From positions 3,410,001 through 3,474,000 of the forward strand of contig NZ_LR699554.1 of the NCBI RefSeq assembly GCF_902459535.1: DNA of 64,000 nt. Reading direction: 5' to 3'. Shown here one piece after another: positions 6,978 to 16,443 of the stretch. The notes below the pieces were generated by a model. The model ran no database searches and was not told the origin of the DNA. It worked only from the letters and a program-made list of their open reading frames with translations. The translations under genes and the position numbers were made by a program. The DNA comes from Paraburkholderia dioscoreae (GTDB lineage Bacteria > Pseudomonadota > Gammaproteobacteria > Burkholderiales > Burkholderiaceae). Every line of letters starts with the position of its first letter. Positions within the stretch are counted from its first letter, which is position 1.

Positions 6978-9900
6978 CACTGCCTTGCAGGTCTGACGTT
7001 TCTGTTACGTCCCCCGGGAGATTGAACATCCCAATGTGGACCGCCGTGGGCATTGCCGCCCTGTCCGGTCGGACACCAGACGTCCCCACTGGAATCTTCC
7101 CATCCCCACGCAGAACCTCCCTTTCCCGGATTTGGATTGGGTACCCAATTTTCACCATTCTTGGGATCTTGATACCCATCCGCCGCTGAGGGCTTACCGG
7201 GCGCCTTCGGTCCGTTCGGATCGTAGGCATTTGCCGGCGGCTTCACCCATGTTGGTCCGCTGACCAGATCGTTAAACCACCGCGGGACACCACCAGCCTG
7301 CCCACCCCCTCCACCTGGCATCGGACCCACTGGAATGGGGAACGCCATCTGCAACCCCTCCGGATCGCTGAACTGCACCGGATTCCCACCCACGTAAGCA
7401 TACGCGTTCGTCTGCCCACTTGCCCAGCCTATGGGGTCCTCACTGATGAATCTTGCGGTCGCCGGGTTGTAGTAGCGGTTCCGATAGTAATACAACCCCG
7501 TCCCATCATTCTCCCGCCCGGTGTACTGCTGCGGGTTGGGATCGGCAACACCTGTCTGAACAGTCGCGCCGTATGGCTCATAGCTGTACTGCGTCTGACT
7601 TTGCTGATCCGCATCCGTGAGCGCGATCACATTATTATTCGCATCGCGCAGCACATACCTGTCCAGGCTCGCGTCGTCACCAATACGCCGGAACGTCAGC
7701 TCATCCGGGCCGCCTGCCTGATAAGGCGAGAACATGCGAATACGCTGTGACCAGTCACCATCCGGCACCATGAAGTTCAGTTCATCGCCAATCCAGGCCG
7801 TCTGCATGCGGTGGCCATCGACCGTGCGATCGTTGCGCCGGCCGAACATGTCGTAACTGAAGCTGGCCGTCACGCCGCCGCTGATCTGCCTCAGCAGATT
7901 CTGCTCGTTCCAGCCAAATTGATTCACACCATCGCTAGCGAGATTGCCGTTCAGGTCGTACGACAGTGTCTTCCCCGCCCAGCGCGTCAACTGATTCGCG
8001 CCGTTGTACTGCGCGTCACTCACCGCCTGCGGCAGGTTGACCTTCGCAAGACTGCCACCTGCTCTGGTGCGCCGGCCTGCAAGGTCGTAGCCATATGTCA
8101 GGTCGCCCAGTACGTTTCCGTCAGCACGCCTGTAGGTGATGCCCGTTAACTGGCTCGCGGCGTCCCACGTATAGGTTGCCACGATGCCATTGGCAAACGT
8201 GACCTGACCGGGCCGCCCCAGCGGGTCGTACGCGTAATTGAACGTGCGTGGCGCTTCATCATTTACCTCATACTGGATCTGGGTCACCCGATGTTCCGCG
8301 TCACGGCTGTAGTTCACCGTTGCGCGATCCATATCGATGCCGGCCAGATCACGGGTGTCGGGCGCGTAGCGATACGTCCAGATTCCTTGAAACGTCGGGA
8401 TCTCCAATGCGCGGACCAGCTTGCCGGTAAGGCTGTCGTAGTGGAATACCGTATCGACTTCCTTCTGGTGCCGACCGTCCGCGGTAGGAATGAAGTCGCG
8501 CGTGCCGTTCAGCTTGTCGAGTGCATCGTTCCAGCCATACGCCCAGCTTCGAACCGGCAACGCGCCAGGCTCCGTCCGGAAGTCCGTCTGCAAAGCGCGG
8601 CCAGCGGCATCGTAGGTGTAGCTCGTCACCTGACCTTTACGGTCAGTTAACGACTCGATCTGTCCGGCGCTGTTCCACGTATACGTTTCACTGTGCCCCA
8701 ACGGATCGGTTTTAGTGCGCGGGCGGCCAATCGCGTCGTACGTGTAGCGCGTCGTGACACCCTTTGGATCGACCTGACTGAGCAGGTGAGCGCCACTGTC
8801 CCATGTGAAGTGGCTCACCCCGCCTGCGGCGTCGGTGACATCCGTAGTCCGGTCCAGTGCATCGAGCGTGCGCCACGTCCTATTGCCGAGCGGATCCTGT
8901 ACCGCCGTCAACCGGCCGGCGGCATCAGTCGTGAATTGGGTAGTACGGTTTAGTGGATCCGTGACACTGGTCAGATCAGCGCCGGTCCAGACATATTTCG
9001 TCAAGCCCTTCAGGGCATCGGTCACCGTAAGAGGGCGCCCACGGCTATCGTTCGTCAGCGTCGTACGGTTACCGAGCCGGTCCGTGACCGTCAGGAGATT
9101 GCCTTTCGCGTCGTACGCGTAGATCGTGCTCACGCCGCGCTGCGGGTCGCCGGCCTGTGCCTCCGTGAGCAGCCGACTGTAACTGTCGAAGCTACGCGTA
9201 ACCAGCGTGCCGTATTGATCGGCCTCGCCGATGCGGTTGCCATTCGTGTCATAGGCGTAGCTGTACTGGCGATCCGCCCATGTGCGGTTCGTCACCCGAC
9301 CGGTGGCGTCATACGCATAGGTCTGGACCTGGACAATGTCGAGCCCGGCTGGATAGGTATTGCGCAAGACGTGGCCGCTCGCATCGAATTCCAGCCGGCG
9401 AACACTGCCGCGGCGGTCCGTCACTTCGGTCTGCACAACCTTGCCGTTGACCACCGTGTATGCGAAGCCGAACGTACTGTTGTCAGCGAGCTTCTGCGAG
9501 ACAACGCGGTCCTTCAGGTCGCGCCCATTCCCGTAAGTATTGTTCACCTGAACGTTGCCCAGAGGATCGGTGACAGTGACAAGACGGCTCTGGTTGTCCC
9601 AGCCGTATCGCCATACACCACCGCCCGCGTCCGTGAACTGGATCAGCCGGTCCTGACCGTCGTACTGGTAGTTCACTTGACGTTTGAGCGGATCGCTGAC
9701 GCGCGAAACCAGCGGCGTGCCGCGGCTGCCAGTGACCGAAGTGAAATCGAGCAATCGGCCGTTCGGGCTGCTGACGGTCATGACCGCGCCCGTTTTGCTG
9801 TCGCGTGCGATCACGACAGCGTTGCCATTGCGGTCCTGCAACCGGACCAGACGATAGACGCCGGCAATCATCGTGAACTGCTGAGTCCGCCCATCGCGCA

Positions 9901-10621
9901 ACGTCAGCGTCATGCCCGAACTGCCGACGGCATCGATCCGCGCGCGGTAGTACTCTCCCGGGCTTGTCAGGTCGTCCCAGATCTTGCTGCTACCCGCGCG
10001 CGGCGTGAACGGCACGCGAATGCCTGACGCCTCGCGCAACTCGAACCGCTGACGATCAGTGCTCATGGCAAGGATCGTGTCGTAGGTAAAACTCATCCCG
10101 ACGCCAAAGGCACCGGCCAACGGATTGCCCGACGCATCGTAAGCGCCGCTACGGTAGACCCGCGTGAGATCAAGGCTTCCGGCTGTATCTGCAACCGACA
10201 GGTCATGCGCGTACTGGTAGAACTGGCCTGTGTACAGGTTCACCGGATCGGCGCCCGAGGTGCTGTTGCCACAACCGGCCGTGGCGTCGCTCGAACAGTC
10301 GTTCCCTCCCACGTCGGGCATGCTGCCTTCAGGCGACGCTGGTTCGGTGGTGTCGGTCCCCGCCGGGCCGCTGCAATATTCCGCGATCACGTTTGGATCG
10401 CCACACACGTAACCGCCCATGCCGCCGAAGTCGGCGGCCGCCGCCTTCAGCGGACATTGCGGATCGGCGGGATAAGCACCAGCGGCAATGTATCGGCTGT
10501 TGCAATAGTCGTTGGCATGCGCATGCGGCACCACGAACCACGACAGCAACATGAAGAACAGCAACAGAACGAACGGACGCCGCAGCGCACGACGCGCCAC
10601 CAGGGCATCAAAGACTTGCAT
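6977..10621 (-). CDS. Secreted RHS/YD-repeat protein with C-terminal toxin tip
   Basis: The protein is 1214 aa. A signal peptide (hydrophobic LLLFFMLLSWFVV, cleavage after HAHA near residue 36) is followed by a DUF6531-like entry region (DPVNLYTGQFYQYAHDLSV). About twenty YD repeats of the form YDxxGRL follow, then the core end at about 1040-1090 (DPIGW, DPEG). The last ~120 residues form a variable tip after a GGGGGQ linker, with the motif GDVWCPTGQGG followed by HGGPHWDVQSPGG. This resembles the type 37 polymorphic toxin domain, by recollection. RHS proteins encapsulate the toxin in a YD-repeat shell. No PAAR domain is present, so Sec export rather than type VI loading is likely. Confidence 0.9.
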   Translation of the reverse strand: MQVFDALVARRALRRPFVLLLFFMLLSWFVVPHAHANDYCNSRYIAAGAYPADPQCPLKAAAADFGGMGGYVCGDPNVIAEYCSGPAGTDTTEPASPEGSMPDVGGNDCSSDATAGCGNSTSGADPVNLYTGQFYQYAHDLSVADTAGSLDLTRVYRSGAYDASGNPLAGAFGVGMSFTYDTILAMSTDRQRFELREASGIRVPFTPRAGSSKIWDDLTSPGEYYRARIDAVGSSGMTLTLRDGRTQQFTMIAGVYRLVRLQDRNGNAVVIARDSKTGAVMTVSSPNGRLLDFTSVTGSRGTPLVSRVSDPLKRQVNYQYDGQDRLIQFTDAGGGVWRYGWDNQSRLVTVTDPLGNVQVNNTYGNGRDLKDRVVSQKLADNSTFGFAYTVVNGKVVQTEVTDRRGSVRRLEFDASGHVLRNTYPAGLDIVQVQTYAYDATGRVTNRTWADRQYSYAYDTNGNRIGEADQYGTLVTRSFDSYSRLLTEAQAGDPQRGVSTIYAYDAKGNLLTVTDRLGNRTTLTNDSRGRPLTVTDALKGLTKYVWTGADLTSVTDPLNRTTQFTTDAAGRLTAVQDPLGNRTWRTLDALDRTTDVTDAAGGVSHFTWDSGAHLLSQVDPKGVTTRYTYDAIGRPRTKTDPLGHSETYTWNSAGQIESLTDRKGQVTSYTYDAAGRALQTDFRTEPGALPVRSWAYGWNDALDKLNGTRDFIPTADGRHQKEVDTVFHYDSLTGKLVRALEIPTFQGIWTYRYAPDTRDLAGIDMDRATVNYSRDAEHRVTQIQYEVNDEAPRTFNYAYDPLGRPGQVTFANGIVATYTWDAASQLTGITYRRADGNVLGDLTYGYDLAGRRTRAGGSLAKVNLPQAVSDAQYNGANQLTRWAGKTLSYDLNGNLASDGVNQFGWNEQNLLRQISGGVTASFSYDMFGRRNDRTVDGHRMQTAWIGDELNFMVPDGDWSQRIRMFSPYQAGGPDELTFRRIGDDASLDRYVLRDANNNVIALTDADQQSQTQYSYEPYGATVQTGVADPNPQQYTGRENDGTGLYYYRNRYYNPATARFISEDPIGWASGQTNAYAYVGGNPVQFSDPEGLQMAFPIPVGPMPGGGGGQAGGVPRWFNDLVSGPTWVKPPANAYDPNGPKAPGKPSAADGYQDPKNGENWVPNPNPGKGGSAWGWEDSSGDVWCPTGQGGNAHGGPHWDVQSPGGRNRNVRPARQ
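7299..7490. repeat. Direct repeat copy B (rhs core end)
   Basis: This is the partner of 205-396, with one mismatch over 192 bp, embedded in the intact rhs gene. The interval 397-7298 between the copies contains the mobile element, the immunity gene and the distal tip. Confidence 0.9.
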
Positions 10622-10656
10622 GGGGTTCCCGGGAGGAAAAGAGGTGACGCGCTCGG

Positions 10657-11007
10657 CTAGCGCAGGCTGGTTGCCGTAGAGGCGAGCGCGGAAACGGGGA
10701 CTTGAGCGCCAGAAGATTGCGCAGCCGTCGCGCCGGGCGCAGAAGACGTGGAGGACACCATTGCCTGCCGACGGATCGCCGTTATATTGCCCGCCGCGTC
10801 GTAGTCGTAATACGCGGTTGCGCCCGCCACGGAAACAGACGTGAGCCTGCCCAGTGCGTCGTATCCGTAAGTGATCTCGTCAGCGTACGCGGGCATGGCC
10901 GAAGCCAACAGACCGGCCATCGCAGCCACCGCGCCGCCATTCGCAACCCGCCGCGCGCGGTGGAAAAGGCACCGGCATCGAAACGAATTTTTTATCGATA
11001 TCACCAT
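10657..11007 (-). CDS. Small secreted protein with two YD repeats
   Basis: The protein is 116 aa. A signal peptide (hydrophobic AAMAGLLASAMPAYA, cleavage near residue 42) precedes two consecutive YD repeats (ITYGYDALGRLTSVSV and AYYDYDAAGNITAIRR) and a Ser/Ala/Thr-rich tail. It ends 35 bp before the full-length rhs gene on the same strand, so the two are probably co-transcribed. It is far too short to form an RHS shell alone. It could be a chaperone-like companion or a remnant of a duplicated rhs 5' region. Confidence 0.7.
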   Translation of the reverse strand: MVISIKNSFRCRCLFHRARRVANGGAVAAMAGLLASAMPAYADEITYGYDALGRLTSVSVAGATAYYDYDAAGNITAIRRQAMVSSTSSAPGATAAQSSGAQVPVSALASTATSLR

Positions 11008-11128
11008 TACACCAACCTGTAGTTTTGCTAACTACCTAGACGATACCGAAAGCTGAATCCGATTTATAGCGGATCGATCTTCAATTGAATTAGGAAACTT
11101 CCCGCACCTACCCACCCCGAAAACGAAA

Positions 11129-11150
11129 GGGCGCACCACCCGGTGCGCCC
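11129..11150. terminator. Hairpin terminator for the leftward operon
   Basis: GGGCGCACC (11129-11137) pairs with GGTGCGCCC (11142-11150) about 80 bp beyond the MFS stop codon, between it and the rhs operon. The T-tract is weak. Confidence 0.55.
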
Positions 11151-11230
11151 CTCGTCTCCCTGCTATCGCGGCATTACAACATCAACCGCCCACCAAACTC
11201 ATTCCCGCCTCAAACCGAAATCGGCAAACC

Positions 11231-12634
11231 TCAAGCCTCGAGTTGCTCCAGCACCTTGCCCTTGGTTTCAATCCCAAGAAAATGCACCGCCACCGCCGCG
11301 AGGAACGGCACGGCCGCAAGAATATAAAACGCTACCTGCAAGTTCCCGCCGATCATCGTCTTGGACACGATAGCGGGAGCAAAGATCGCCGCGACCTTCA
11401 ACCACGCGCCGCCGACACCGCAACCCATCGCACGGATGCTGGTCGGATACAGCTCCGGCGTATACACATAGGCCGTAATAAAACCGCACGCGAGAAAGCC
11501 CAGCGAGAATGCACAGAACGTCGCCACCACATACACCGACGAATCGTGGAAAACGCCCGCCAGCAGCAACGACAGCGCACATGCCACGAACGACAGATTG
11601 ATGATCGGCTTACGCCCCACCTTGTCGACCAGCAACGCACAGGTCAGCGAACCCACCACGCCGAGCACCGAAGCCGCCACCGCCAGATTCAGCGCGAGTT
11701 GCAGCGGCGCGTGATAGATCGTGCGATAGATGGTCGGCAGCCACGTCGAGAGGCCGTATTGAATGAAACCGCAGGTGATCCACAGCATCGCCACGGCCAG
11801 CGTGCGCTTGAGGTACGCGGGACCGAACAGGTCACTCATGCGGCGCTTCGGGTGACGATTGGCCATCGCCTCGAATTCGGCCGAATGCGTCACCGGCGGA
11901 AGCGGACCTTTGACCGCACGTTCGAACGCATGCACCGCCGTGTCCGCATCGGCCATCCGTTCACGTTCGGCGAGCCAGCGCGGCGATTCGGGCACCAGTT
12001 TGCGCAGCACGAAGAACAGGATCAACGGCATGCCGCCGATAAAGTACATGGCTTGCCAACCGAAACGCGGCACGATCCACGCACCCAATGCGTTCGAAGC
12101 GAGCAGGCCGACCGGAAAGACGATTTCATACAGCAGCACGAAACGTCCCCGTCCATGCGCCCGGCTGATCTCATTGATGTAAGTCGCGGCCACCGGCAAT
12201 TCACCGCCGAGCCCGAGCCCCTGAATCACGCGTAATACAACGAACGCCGCGAACGTCGGCGCAAAACCGCATGCAATGCTGGTGATGCCGATAATCCCCG
12301 AACTCAACGCGATCGCCTTCACGCGTCCGCTGCGCTCCGCGTACCACGGAAAGACGAACGCGCCGATCAGTTGTCCGACCGAACCGGAGCCGATCAGAAA
12401 GCCGATTTCCCACGGCGTCAGATGCCACTTCGCGATCAGGATCGGCAACGTGGCCGCGATCGCGATCACGTCGAAGCCGTCGAAGAACGTCGCGAGACCG
12501 ATCAGTATGCGCGCGCGCACCTGCATCGCGTTTCTGGGCAAGCGTTCGAGACGCGCGATGATCGAGCCCCGGGTCGCAGGGCCTGAGACACCGGCGCTGC
12601 TGCGGTCCCCCATGGTGTTGTCGATGGTTCTCAT
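11231..12634 (-). CDS. MFS transporter (aromatic acid/sugar type)
   Basis: The protein is 467 aa with 12 predicted membrane segments. The family motif between TM2 and TM3 appears as YAERSGRVKAI, and a second copy between TM8 and TM9 as DKVGRKPII. PESPRWL in the mid-loop and a TM1 Asp context (FFDGFDVIAIA) match the AAHS/sugar-porter groups, which import aromatic acids and related compounds. It is the last gene of the 14-gene catabolic operon, so it probably imports the operon substrate. The start is uncertain: the ATG at 12634 is chosen, with 12613 and a TTG at 12670 as alternatives. Confidence 0.88.
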   Translation of the reverse strand: MRTIDNTMGDRSSAGVSGPATRGSIIARLERLPRNAMQVRARILIGLATFFDGFDVIAIAATLPILIAKWHLTPWEIGFLIGSGSVGQLIGAFVFPWYAERSGRVKAIALSSGIIGITSIACGFAPTFAAFVVLRVIQGLGLGGELPVAATYINEISRAHGRGRFVLLYEIVFPVGLLASNALGAWIVPRFGWQAMYFIGGMPLILFFVLRKLVPESPRWLAERERMADADTAVHAFERAVKGPLPPVTHSAEFEAMANRHPKRRMSDLFGPAYLKRTLAVAMLWITCGFIQYGLSTWLPTIYRTIYHAPLQLALNLAVAASVLGVVGSLTCALLVDKVGRKPIINLSFVACALSLLLAGVFHDSSVYVVATFCAFSLGFLACGFITAYVYTPELYPTSIRAMGCGVGGAWLKVAAIFAPAIVSKTMIGGNLQVAFYILAAVPFLAAVAVHFLGIETKGKVLEQLEA

Positions 12635-12662
12635 GCCGTTGTGCCGTCCGTCGTAGGTGTGG

Positions 12663-13928
12663 TTAGGCAAGCGCCGTTGTGGCGTCGGTTAGGGTCGCAA
12701 GGTCGATGGTCCGGCCTTGGTTCATCCATTTGCGCGACAGTTTCAGTTCGCGCGGTGTGTTGATCGCGATCACGCCGCGAATCGCACTGTCTTCCAGATA
12801 AAACAGCGTGGCGCGTTTGCCCGGCAAATCGCCGCGCACAGCCAATTGCGCGTCGCCCGGAATGTCGCCGAGAATCTGCAGATTCACGTCGTACTGATCG
12901 GACCAGAACCACGGAATATCCGCGTAAGGTTCGAAGATGCCGAGCAATGCCTTGGCGGCGGCAATCGCCTGGTTTTGCGCGTTGGCCCACGATTCGAGCC
13001 GCACGCGGCGCTTGAGCCACGCGCTCGGATGATTGGCGACGTCGCCGCACGCGAAAATACGCGGGTCGTCGGTGGCGCCGAAGTGATCGACCACGATGCC
13101 GTCTTCCACCTTCACGCCGGCGGCTTGCGCCAACGCCGTGTGCGGCGTGAGACCGATACCGGCCACCGCAAAATCGGCGTCGAGCGTCGAGCCGTCCGCG
13201 AATGTGGCGCGCATGCGGGTGGCGTCGTTCGGATGATCTTCGAGCGACACGAGCGTGGCGTTCAGCCGCACGTCCACGCCATTCGCGCGATGCAGGTCGA
13301 GCAGGAAGCCGGACACCATCGGCGGCAACGAACGTGCGCACAGACGCGGCGCACCTTCCACCACGGTGGCTTCAACGCCGAGCTTGCGCGCGGTGGCCGC
13401 GACTTCGAGGCCAATCCAGCCGCCGCCCACCACCAGTACGCGTTTGCTGGCACGCAGCCGCTCGCCCAAGGCGACTGCTTCGTCGAGCGTGCGCAGGTAG
13501 GCGACGTGCGAGGTCTTCACGAGCGACTCCGGCAACTTGCGCGCCGCGCCGCCGGTCGCGATCACCAGGCGGTCGTATTGCACTTCGCGGCCCGATTGCG
13601 TGCGCACGATGCGCTGTTCGCGATCGATCGAAGTCGCGCAATCCGGTTGCCACGCCTCGACGTTCAGCGCTTCGAAGTCGTCGGGCTTGACGAGCCGCAC
13701 GGTGTCGATATCCGCTTCGCCCGCCAGCACCGCTTTCGACAGCGGCGGGCGTTCGTACGGCAGATGGACTTCGTCGGCGATCATCACGAGGCGGCCGTCG
13801 AAGCCTTCCTTGCGCAAGGTTTTCACGACCCAGCCGGCCGCCTGACCGCCGCCGATCACGACGATCGTGCGCGGCGCTTCGAGTCCGGCATGGGCGGCTT
13901 GCGCCTTTGCAGCGGCAGCGTCAGTCAT
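12663..13928 (-). CDS. Ferredoxin reductase of a ring-hydroxylating oxygenase
   Basis: The protein is 421 aa, the usual size for BphA4/AndAa-type reductases. The N-terminal FAD-binding motif is VVIGGGQAAG (about 24-33), the NAD-binding motif is VLVVGGGWIGLEVA (about 163-176), and the FAD-contacting IFACGDVANHP lies near residue 288. It should pass electrons from NADH to the Rieske ferredoxin encoded at the other end of the operon (24316-24630). The ATG overlaps the upstream dioxygenase stop by eight bases (ATGACTGA). Confidence 0.92.
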   Translation of the reverse strand: MTDAAAAKAQAAHAGLEAPRTIVVIGGGQAAGWVVKTLRKEGFDGRLVMIADEVHLPYERPPLSKAVLAGEADIDTVRLVKPDDFEALNVEAWQPDCATSIDREQRIVRTQSGREVQYDRLVIATGGAARKLPESLVKTSHVAYLRTLDEAVALGERLRASKRVLVVGGGWIGLEVAATARKLGVEATVVEGAPRLCARSLPPMVSGFLLDLHRANGVDVRLNATLVSLEDHPNDATRMRATFADGSTLDADFAVAGIGLTPHTALAQAAGVKVEDGIVVDHFGATDDPRIFACGDVANHPSAWLKRRVRLESWANAQNQAIAAAKALLGIFEPYADIPWFWSDQYDVNLQILGDIPGDAQLAVRGDLPGKRATLFYLEDSAIRGVIAINTPRELKLSRKWMNQGRTIDLATLTDATTALA

Positions 13929-14886
13929 TTTTCCGCTCCGTCATGAACTTGCCCTCGGGCGCCTTCGCATTTTTCTGGCGCCGCGTATTGCCATCGATGC
14001 CGCCGTCGATCGCCCATTCTGCGAACACGGTCGGACCCGGTTCGAAATCGCGCGGCTGCCATTCGGGCGTAAGTTGGTCTTCGTCGGCGTAGTACTCGAT
14101 CAGGCCGCCAGCCGGATTCTGGAAATACCAGAAGTAAGCCGACGACACCGGATGACGCCCCGGCCCGAGCTGCGTGTCCCAGCCGCAGCGGCTGATATGC
14201 ATGCCGCCGCCGAACACTTCATGGATATCGCGCACGGTGAACGCTACGTGGTTCAGGCCGCGCTTACCGTTCGGCAACGCCAGCAGGAAAATGTCGTGGT
14301 GCCCGCCGTGCGGCGCGCAGCGCATGAACGCGCCGCGGCCCGGATAACGGTCCGACATTTCGAAGCCCAGCAGTTCGTGATAGAACTTTTCCTGTTCGGC
14401 GAGACGGTTCGTGAAGAACACCACGTGGCCCACTTCGACCGGCTCGGCGCGCTCATAAATCGGCGACGGCTGATCGACGCGCAACGTCTGGCCCCACACG
14501 TTCGACGGCGAACCGTGAATGTCGAGCGCACGCTTGCGAGTCACTTCAACACGAACCGCCATGCCGTTCGGGTCGATGCAGCCGACGGCGTCGTCGGTTT
14601 CGAAATGGCCCGGCTGGCCGTCAAAGCGGCCGCGCAGTTCGTCGAGTTCAGCTTTGGTTGCCACGCCCCAGGTCACTTCGCGCAGCGTCGGGCCTTCTTC
14701 GAACGCGGGCGGCAGCGACGGATCGTTTGCATTCACGACGAGAACCGTGCAGCCGTTCAGCGTTTCGAAGCGCGCCTGGGTTTCGTCGTGTGCGACTTCC
14801 TTCAGGCCCCAGTCCGCAAAAAAGCGGCGGCAGGCGGCGAGGTCCGTCACGCCGTAAATAATCTGTTCAATGCCGAGAATCGTCAT
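13921..14886 (-). CDS. Extradiol-type VOC dioxygenase
   Basis: The protein is 321 aa with two VOC modules, the length of two-domain extradiol dioxygenases such as BphC. Metal ligands are visible as His154 (EVGHVVFFT), His213 (LNHVAFTV) and Glu264 (GGLIEYYADE), the 2-His-1-carboxylate set. It probably performs meta-cleavage of a catecholic intermediate made by the Rieske oxygenase; the ring-fission product would go to the alpha/beta hydrolase. The start at 14886 is preceded by AGAGG and matches the domain boundary. The reading frame continues open far upstream but without homology there. Confidence 0.85.
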   Translation of the reverse strand: MTILGIEQIIYGVTDLAACRRFFADWGLKEVAHDETQARFETLNGCTVLVVNANDPSLPPAFEEGPTLREVTWGVATKAELDELRGRFDGQPGHFETDDAVGCIDPNGMAVRVEVTRKRALDIHGSPSNVWGQTLRVDQPSPIYERAEPVEVGHVVFFTNRLAEQEKFYHELLGFEMSDRYPGRGAFMRCAPHGGHHDIFLLALPNGKRGLNHVAFTVRDIHEVFGGGMHISRCGWDTQLGPGRHPVSSAYFWYFQNPAGGLIEYYADEDQLTPEWQPRDFEPGPTVFAEWAIDGGIDGNTRRQKNAKAPEGKFMTERKND

Positions 14887-14912
14887 AACGTGCCTCTTGC
14901 GTATCCTGCGTA

Positions 14913-16403
14913 TTAGTTCGCCCACGCCAGCGGCGCGTCGTTCAAGCCCCAGTAGAGGCTCTTCTGTTGCATGTATTCGCGGATGCCGAGCCGGCCTTTC
15001 TCGCGTCCCATGCCGCTCTCTTTCCAGCCGCTGAACGGTGTCGAGATCGAGAACAGTTTGTAGGTGTTGATCCAGATGGTGCCGGCTTCGAGTGCGCGGG
15101 CAATCCGGTAGGCGCGCTTGTAGTCGCGCGTCCAGATGCCGGCAGCGAGGCCGAATACGCTGTTGTTCGCTTCTTTCAGCAACGAGGCTTCGTCGTCGAA
15201 CGGCATAGCCACCAGCACTGGGCCGAAGATTTCTTCCTGGCAGATGCGGGCGTTGTTGGTCAGGCCTTCGAGAATCGTCGGCTGAAAATACGTGCCTGCT
15301 TCGCGGCCGTCGCCGACGGGGCGCTCGCCGCCGCACAGCAGACGGCCGCCCTCTTCCAGACCGAGCGCGACATAACGCTCGACGGTTTCGCGATGCGCCG
15401 CCGTGATCAGCGGACCCATCTGTGTTTCGGAACGCGACGGGTCGCCCACGCGCAGCTTGCGCGCGCCGTCCGCGAGACGCTTCATGAAGGTGTCGTAAAT
15501 GGAGCGCTGCACGAACAGGCGTGAACCCGCAATGCACGCTTCGCCCGACGAACTGAAAATGCCGTACAGCACGCCGTTGACCGCGTGATCGAGATCGGCG
15601 TCGTCGAATACGACGGTCGGCGACTTGCCGCCGAGTTCCAAAGACACCGGCATCAACTTGTCCGCCGCGATGCGCGCAATGCCGCGGCCCACTTCGGTGC
15701 CGCCCGTGAACGACACCTTCTTCACCAGCGGATGACGCACCAGCACGTCACCGATCACCGAGCCTTTTCCAGGCAACACACTTAGAACGCCCTTCGGCAC
15801 GCCAGCCTCTTCGCAGATGCGCGCCAATGCCAGCGAGACCAGCGGCGTCACTTCAGCCGGCTTCAGCACCACGGCGTTGCCGCCCGCGAGTGCCGGCGCG
15901 AGCTTTTGCGCGTCCGAAGCAATCGGCGAGTTCCACGGCGTAATCGCGGCGATCACGCCGATCGGCTCATAGATGCTCATGGTCAGATAGTCGCCGCGCG
16001 AGGGCGTGACTTCTTCGTCGAGCGTTTCGAGGCAGGCCGCGAAATAACGGAACGTATTCGCGGCGCTCGCCACCAGTACGCGCGTTTCGCCGATCGGCTT
16101 GCCATTGTCGCGACGCTGCAATTGCGCGAGCGCTTCATGGCGCGCCATGATCAGATCGGCGATGCGGTACAGAATCAGCGCGCGTTGATGCGGCTTCAGC
16201 CCCGACCAGTCCGCGCGGCGCCATGCGATGTCGGCGGCTTCCACGGCGTCGCGGGCGTCGTCGGCATTGGCCGTCGAGATTTCCATGTTGACCGACTGAT
16301 CCGCCGGATACAGGCTTTTGTACGGGTTGCCACGCCCTTGCCGCCATTCGCCGCCGATGAAAATATCGCCGGTGGGCACGAGGCTGGTATCGAAGTGAGT
16401 CAT
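14913..16403 (-). CDS. NAD(P)-dependent aldehyde dehydrogenase
   Basis: The protein is 496 aa, full length for the family. Motifs are TPWNSPIA (about 155), SFTGGTEVG (about 231), catalytic base Glu256 (SLELGGKSP) and nucleophile Cys290 (SSGEACIAGS). The EACIAG context is shared with betaine/hydroxymuconic semialdehyde-type dehydrogenases. It likely oxidises an aldehyde from ring cleavage or from the ThDP enzyme encoded two genes upstream. It is 40 bp downstream of the aspartate dehydrogenase-like gene in the same operon. Confidence 0.9.
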   Translation of the reverse strand: MTHFDTSLVPTGDIFIGGEWRQGRGNPYKSLYPADQSVNMEISTANADDARDAVEAADIAWRRADWSGLKPHQRALILYRIADLIMARHEALAQLQRRDNGKPIGETRVLVASAANTFRYFAACLETLDEEVTPSRGDYLTMSIYEPIGVIAAITPWNSPIASDAQKLAPALAGGNAVVLKPAEVTPLVSLALARICEEAGVPKGVLSVLPGKGSVIGDVLVRHPLVKKVSFTGGTEVGRGIARIAADKLMPVSLELGGKSPTVVFDDADLDHAVNGVLYGIFSSSGEACIAGSRLFVQRSIYDTFMKRLADGARKLRVGDPSRSETQMGPLITAAHRETVERYVALGLEEGGRLLCGGERPVGDGREAGTYFQPTILEGLTNNARICQEEIFGPVLVAMPFDDEASLLKEANNSVFGLAAGIWTRDYKRAYRIARALEAGTIWINTYKLFSISTPFSGWKESGMGREKGRLGIREYMQQKSLYWGLNDAPLAWAN

Positions 16404-16443
16404 GTCGGTCGTTCCGGTTTGCTTCAGCTATTCAACTGATGGC

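Noticed and set aside
12717..13946. 409-aa open frame opposite the ferredoxin reductase
   Set aside because: Antisense shadow; the opposite strand encodes a complete FAD/NAD reductase.
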